From: an uncultured Prevotellaceae bacterium | Lineage (GTDB): Bacteria > Bacteroidota > Bacteroidia > Bacteroidales > Bacteroidaceae | Assembly (NCBI GenBank): GCA_947166345.1 | Contig: CAMVDU010000021.1 | Span: forward strand, 1-43,237 | DNA: 43,237 nt | Reading direction: 5' to 3' | Shown: positions 39,369-43,237 of the stretch, piece by piece | Layout: every line of letters begins with the position of its first letter | Position numbering within the stretch: the first letter of the stretch is position 1 | Made by a program: the position numbers and the translations under genes | Notes under the pieces: generated by a model | Told to the model about the DNA's origin: nothing | The model's database searches: none | Seen by the model: the letters and a program-made list of their open reading frames with translations, nothing else

Positions 39369-39503
39369 TTATTTTATAAAACCTGCTTCTTTTAAGTCAT
39401 CATAAACCTGTTTCATGGCATAGCCCTTCACTATATTGTCAGGATGTGGCTTGTGTAGCATGATGGGGGGAATACTGCTCGCTGGCAATTCAACCCTCAT
39501 ACC
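39369..39503 (-). pseudogene. hicA-type toxin, 5'-truncated C-terminal fragment
   Basis: The last ~44 codons encode GMRVELPASSIPPIMLHKPH, then DNIVKGYAMKQVYDDLKEAG and FIK. The HKPHP...YAxKQVYxxLKExG pattern is that of a HicA subfamily. The N-terminal part is replaced by an IS21-like end sequence (from about 39502), so the toxin is inactive. The order hicA-hicB on the minus strand is the normal one for this locus. Confidence 0.7.
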
Positions 39504-39602
39504 AGGAAAATTTTGCGGACTGCCCCAGGTAAAAATTGCGGCCAGCCTAGGTCGCAAAAAGAGCCACTTATCTGCGCAAAAAGAGCCACTTATCTGACGA
39601 CA
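39502..39602 (-). mobile_element. IS21-like terminal region, solo remnant
   Basis: Read on the minus strand from 39602, the sequence begins TGTCGT, then has two perfect 22-bp tandem copies (plus 39575-39596 and 39553-39574, core agataagtggctctttttgc). These are followed by two related 17-bp copies, CCGCAATTTTTACCTGG (plus 39525-39541) and CCGCAAAATTTTCCTGG (plus 39502-39518). A TGT tip with several internal transposase-binding repeats is the organisation of IS21-family ends. No istA/istB genes are present; the sequence runs straight into the hicA fragment, so it is a deletion remnant. Confidence 0.65.
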
Positions 39603-39844
39603 TGAGCAACCCCAATTTTGCTATCTTAAAGATTACAAAAGCATGGAGAAAGAACCGATAATCTTCTACTATACCATGTTTGTATACATAAAACGCAGTC
39701 CGTTAACATTTATTCGCTAAATTTTCTATGAATAACGCTCTCTTATTCGTATATTTAGGACCAAAGTATTATGCTTGGTGCAGATCAAACAGGAAAATGA
39801 TCAGTCCCTACTTTATATATTCCTTAACATTAAAAATTATAATT

Positions 39845-41821
39845 ATGAACAAGAAGAATTATTTCAGTGCTTTAATGGCCATGTTTGCCATGATAAGCGT
39901 AATGATCCTTTCGTCATGCGGTCATGATGACTACTATTACAACGAGGATAAAGCAAAGCAGGCTCTGAATGACCAGTATGCTATTGCTTTCGAGAAAGCA
40001 TTTGGCAAGGTAGGTCCTAATGTCGACTGGGGCTTCAGCAGCAAGAACAGCAGCACCCGCGCCTTTACCCGCTCAGGTGTGGCCTTTACCACTACGATTA
40101 CCTTCCCGGGGGATTGTGATGCCAGCAATTTCTTAAAAGCTGTGCCCGAAGGTGTTAATAAACTGCCTGCATATGGAGGTGGAGCAAATTCTTGGTATAT
40201 TGATGCAAGTACCACTAAGGTTTCTACGTGGGCAGGCGCTAGTAAGGTTTATGTAACAGGTACCGTTGATCTATCCGCAGGAGACACAGATGCTGCAGAT
40301 CCCAGATTTCAAGTATCCACAACTTCAGAAATCTATCTGCTAGAAGGCGCTACCTTAAAAATTGGCCAAGCTAGTGCCGAGAATTTCATTGGTGCTGCTG
40401 TTTATATTGCAGAAGGTGCAACACTTTCAACAGACTATCCTTTACTCCTGAACTCTGGAATGGATGTATACAATCATGGAACCATCAACGTGAAGGATCT
40501 TCAGGTTAATACGAACAGCATACTTTATAATAGTGGTACCGTGAAAGCCACAGGAACTGTGAGCGCAGAAAGCAATAGTTCCAACGGTGATCAAAGCTCT
40601 ATCGTAAATAATGGCTCCATAGAATGTGCAGATGTTGTTGTGAATGCTGGTGCTGTGCTGAACATTCTTGAGTGGACTGTTTCAGGCACTACTAGAATCA
40701 ACTCTAACAACTCGGGCTGGATTAACAATGGACAATGGACGACCCGGGATTACGCTTACGTAGGCGGAAGCGAGAACGTGATCAACAATTGTTACCTTTG
40801 GGTGACGAACGACTTCGAGATGAACATTTCATCAGTGAAGGGATCATTCAAGATTAATAGTGAGGGTGGTGTGCTGGCAAGTAATTTCTATGGAGGTAGA
40901 GATTCAAGTACAGGAGCTGTTTCAGGTCCGTTCAAAATCGAGATGGGGCAGAATGCTGTGTTCAAAGTTAATGGAAATGCTACTTTTGAGAGTGGACGCA
41001 GTTCCATAGCTGATACTTATGAATATGGAATCTTTGGTCCCTCTGAAGGATATGCAGTATTCCAAGCTGAGAATATTGTCAGAGAAACATCCCTTGCAGA
41101 TACTTGGGGCGCTGTTACCTATGGCGGCAACTTATACGTTTCTGCAAAGACACATTTTGCACAGGGAGACGACGGCTATGCCCCTCACAAGTATATTATT
41201 ACACAAGACGGTTTCAGCCTAGGAAACAATATCTATGCAGCAGGCTTCAAGTCTGGCAAACCAAATATCAACATTCCTGAGACGCCATGCTGCCCAGGTT
41301 TCGAAGGTGATGAAGAGTCTGGTGGTGATCCGCTCTATCGTGTGATTGCTGAGGACCTGTCGGCTACGGAGGCTGGTGACTTCGACTTCAACGATGTTGT
41401 TTTCGACGTAGTGGGAGCTGAAGGTGGCAAGACCACACTTAAGCTGATTGCAGCAGGAGGTATTTACAAACTTACTGTTGGTGGTCAGGAAGTGCACGAG
41501 CTGTTTGAGCAGCAAGCAAAGGCTGACGGATCCTATCCTATGGTCAACACGGGTGCTGGCGCGACCCACGCCCCCGTTGAATTTGAAGTTGATGGAACTT
41601 ATACTACGCCTGAACTGATTAAGTATATTCAGATTATCGTATACAAGCCTGGTTTTGAAAATGGTATTGAGCTGTATGCAAATACAGGCGAGCCAGCTTG
41701 TAAGATTCTTGTAGACGATTCATTTGATGTCATACCAGAAAGAAAGAATATTGCGAATGAATACAAGAAATTCACCAACTATGTGCAAGGTCAATTTGTG
41801 AATGACTTCTGGTGGAAATAA
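39845..41821 (+). CDS. LruC/DUF4842-domain surface lipoprotein
   Basis: The start at ATG 39845 is chosen because it gives a classic lipoprotein signal peptide (FAMISVMILSSC, lipobox Cys at residue 25); the upstream in-frame ATG at 39728 would bury it. The product has 658 residues. The acidic sequence after Cys (GHDDYYYNEDK) fits surface export in Bacteroidetes. The middle (~170-440) is a repetitive beta-solenoid-like region with many Asn and Gly (NSILYNSGTVKATGTVSAES). The C-terminal ~170 residues are the LruC/DUF4842 domain (DFDFNDVVFDVVGAEGGKTT, IIVYKPGFENGIELYANTGE). A role in surface adhesion or matrix is typical for such proteins but not shown. Confidence 0.85.
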   Translation: MNKKNYFSALMAMFAMISVMILSSCGHDDYYYNEDKAKQALNDQYAIAFEKAFGKVGPNVDWGFSSKNSSTRAFTRSGVAFTTTITFPGDCDASNFLKAVPEGVNKLPAYGGGANSWYIDASTTKVSTWAGASKVYVTGTVDLSAGDTDAADPRFQVSTTSEIYLLEGATLKIGQASAENFIGAAVYIAEGATLSTDYPLLLNSGMDVYNHGTINVKDLQVNTNSILYNSGTVKATGTVSAESNSSNGDQSSIVNNGSIECADVVVNAGAVLNILEWTVSGTTRINSNNSGWINNGQWTTRDYAYVGGSENVINNCYLWVTNDFEMNISSVKGSFKINSEGGVLASNFYGGRDSSTGAVSGPFKIEMGQNAVFKVNGNATFESGRSSIADTYEYGIFGPSEGYAVFQAENIVRETSLADTWGAVTYGGNLYVSAKTHFAQGDDGYAPHKYIITQDGFSLGNNIYAAGFKSGKPNINIPETPCCPGFEGDEESGGDPLYRVIAEDLSATEAGDFDFNDVVFDVVGAEGGKTTLKLIAAGGIYKLTVGGQEVHELFEQQAKADGSYPMVNTGAGATHAPVEFEVDGTYTTPELIKYIQIIVYKPGFENGIELYANTGEPACKILVDDSFDVIPERKNIANEYKKFTNYVQGQFVNDFWWK

Positions 41822-41860
41822 TTACATCAAATACTTATATAGATTGTAATAAGAAGAGGG

Positions 41861-41889
41861 GGGGCTGCGTGAGGCAGATGCCCCTTTTT
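41861..41889 (+). terminator. Terminator after the LruC lipoprotein gene
   Basis: GGGGC (41861-41865) with GCCCC (41880-41884), an inner TGC/GCA pairing, then T5 at 41885-41889. It lies 40 bp after the stop. Confidence 0.75.
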
Positions 41890-42048
41890 AGTTGAGCCGA
41901 TATTTTCAGGATACAAGATTTCCCAGTACGCCTGTGCGGTACTGCTCTTCGTGAGCAGCACCGCACTTGTGGCGTATCAGGTGATAGAGACCGACGGCGG
42001 GGATGAGGGATGAAATCAACGAGGACTATGTGATCGGGGGCGTCCTTC

Positions 42049-43237
42049 TTATCTGCGGATGAGGCGCACCTCGGAGTTGAGACCGCTGGGGACGGGCTCC
42101 CAGGCGTCGTAGGTGGTGCGCTTGTAGTTGATGTCGACCACGTTGATCTCCTCCATCTTGCGCCATTTAATGCCTCGGCGGTCGTAGTCGGCGATGCGGT
42201 TGGCTGGCAGGTTGGTTACCTCGATGCGGATGTCGTTCCATCCGGCCTTGAGTGTCTGACGGCCGTCGAGCACGAAGGGCACGCTCCAGGCGCATCCGAT
42301 GAGCTGGCCGTTGATGTAGACACGGGCCGACTCTCGTACGTCGCCCAGGTCGATCTGCCAGTCGTTGGCACCCTTCAGGTCTCGCCTGGTGAGTTTCACT
42401 CGGGTGGTGTAGACGCCAGTTCCCATCGTCACGCGGGCACTATCGTCGTCGAGGGTTTCCCAGGTCTGGAGCTTGGGCAGCTGGAAGGTCTTGGCCACGC
42501 GGGGAGACTCCTCTGTAAAGGAGAGCTTCCAGGGTCCGGAGAGGGCATACACCTGCTGGGGTGCAGGTGAGACGTGACGATAGATCTCGGCCAGATTGTC
42601 GAGTAGTGACGAGGTGGTCTGTTCGGGTGCTTCATTGTAGGTCTGCAGGATGATTGACTCTCCGCTCCGCAACGAGAGGTGTATCAGTCCCTGCTCGTTG
42701 ATGACGGCAGGGGTGATGTCGCCGTTGAGGGGGTTAAAGAAGCAGGCTGCCTTGAACGGAACGGCCAGAGCCACATCATCTTCGATATCGTTAGGCGAGA
42801 GGTTGGCGATGAAGTAGTGGTAGCCCGTGGCATTGCTGCGTCGGATGGCTTTCAGTCCGCACTCCTGCTTCATGGCTTCCGGACGGGCGGCTGCGCTGAG
42901 GTCGGCTGCCTTGGTGCCGTAGATGACATGTGCGCCCTGGGCGCGTAGCTGCTCGATATGCTGGCGCAGATCCTCGGGCATCATCTGGCACTCGGGTATG
43001 ACGAGGCCTTTGTATCGTGTACCGGCAGCCGTCTGGAGCATGCCGTCCTTCAGTTCGGTAGTCATCAGGTATTGGTCGGAGACGTAGTCGCAGTCGAAGC
43101 CTGCGCGGTCGATATCGAGGATGGCCTGTATGAACTCAGGCGCCAGTTTGCCCATCTGGTGGATGGAGAACTGCATGAGCAACTTGTCGGTCTGCTTCTG
43201 CCACATGTCGCGGATGGGGAGGTAGACGAGGAAGTCG
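42049..43237 (-). CDS. GH106-like (alpha-L-rhamnosidase type) glycosidase, C-terminal part; 5' end outside window
   Basis: The frame is open from the right edge (DFLVYLPIRDMWQKQTDKLL) to TAA at 42049-42051, 396 residues visible. The Met at 43206 is internal, not a start. The stretch holds the late part of the catalytic barrel (FDCDYVSDQYLM) and a beta-galactosidase-like jelly roll at the end (IDLGDVRESARVYINGQLIG, WNDIRIEVTNLPANRIADYD, WEPVPSGLNSEVRLIRR). This arrangement is that of GH106-type rhamnosidases or related GH2-sugar-binding glycosidases in Bacteroidetes that attack pectin or glycan side chains. Substrate cannot be fixed from this portion. Confidence 0.75.
   Translation of the reverse strand, partial: DFLVYLPIRDMWQKQTDKLLMQFSIHQMGKLAPEFIQAILDIDRAGFDCDYVSDQYLMTTELKDGMLQTAAGTRYKGLVIPECQMMPEDLRQHIEQLRAQGAHVIYGTKAADLSAAARPEAMKQECGLKAIRRSNATGYHYFIANLSPNDIEDDVALAVPFKAACFFNPLNGDITPAVINEQGLIHLSLRSGESIILQTYNEAPEQTTSSLLDNLAEIYRHVSPAPQQVYALSGPWKLSFTEESPRVAKTFQLPKLQTWETLDDDSARVTMGTGVYTTRVKLTRRDLKGANDWQIDLGDVRESARVYINGQLIGCAWSVPFVLDGRQTLKAGWNDIRIEVTNLPANRIADYDRRGIKWRKMEEINVVDINYKRTTYDAWEPVPSGLNSEVRLIRR

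Noticed and set aside
39728..39844. Upstream in-frame ATG for the LruC lipoprotein
   Set aside because: It would place 39 residues before a canonical lipoprotein signal peptide; ATG 39845 gives the correct lipobox distance.
1..43237. tRNA or rRNA genes, CRISPR arrays, complete IS elements, integrase genes
   Set aside because: Looked for in all intergenic gaps by eye; none seen. The IS21-like end at 39502-39602 has no transposase genes.

Overview
The window looks like a Bacteroidales chromosome segment, most likely Prevotella or a close relative. Promoters follow the Bacteroidetes pattern (TTTG, 19-20 bp, TAnnTTTG) and Shine-Dalgarno sequences are scarce. The recognisable genes also fit: an 1191-aa pyruvate:ferredoxin oxidoreductase, a TonB-dependent receptor, two-component-propeller signalling, an LruC/DUF4842 lipoprotein, GH43 and GH106-type glycosidases, VirE_N/DUF3987-type replication proteins and a variant HU. 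The genus is inferred; there is no rRNA or tRNA gene to confirm it.

Layout. 1-11 kb is an AT-richer accessory region. It holds the tail of an XRE regulator, a decayed gene remnant, a small hypothetical gene, and a five-gene minus-strand operon (1371-7766). That operon encodes a HerA-like ATPase, a very acidic disordered protein, an SPFH/SHOCT protein, a membrane protein and a zinc-ribbon membrane protein. Next comes an Abi_2/AbiF-type HEPN gene (8461-9387) with its own promoter and a structured, terminator-ended RNA in front of it, then an orphan 398-aa gene. 11-15.1 kb is a compact replication module: SSB-like OB-fold, two unknowns, a VirE_N/PrimPol-like protein and a DUF3987-like ATPase.

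15.2-20 kb holds nifJ and an AAA/DUF4143 ATPase. 20.1-29.2 kb is a tightly packed five-gene minus-strand operon, in transcription order: REC-PP2C phosphatase, anchored coiled-coil/WD40-like protein, periplasmic-propeller histidine kinase homologue, soluble histidine kinase, and TonB-dependent receptor with an N-terminal TPR-like region. The propeller protein has lost its phospho-accepting His (Asp instead), whereas the adjacent small paralogue keeps it. 29.3-32.1 kb is an ATP-grasp-like protein overlapping a GH43 enzyme by ATGA.

32-38 kb is a second accessory block: variant HU, CHC2/TOPRIM primase, P-loop replication ATPase, a small mobile-element-type protein, an iteron-like repeat cluster and a two-gene unit of unknown function. 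38.4-39.6 kb has a stand-alone polyvalent-protein-kinase-like gene, a wrecked hicAB toxin-antitoxin locus and an IS21-like insertion-sequence end. The window closes with the LruC lipoprotein and the 3' part of a GH106-like glycosidase.

The best candidates for undescribed biology are the HerA-acidic-SPFH-membrane-zinc-ribbon operon, the AbiF-like gene with its leader RNA, the active/degenerate kinase pair in the receptor operon, and the unknown gene pair 36021-38055. All functions are read from sequence only; no database search was run.
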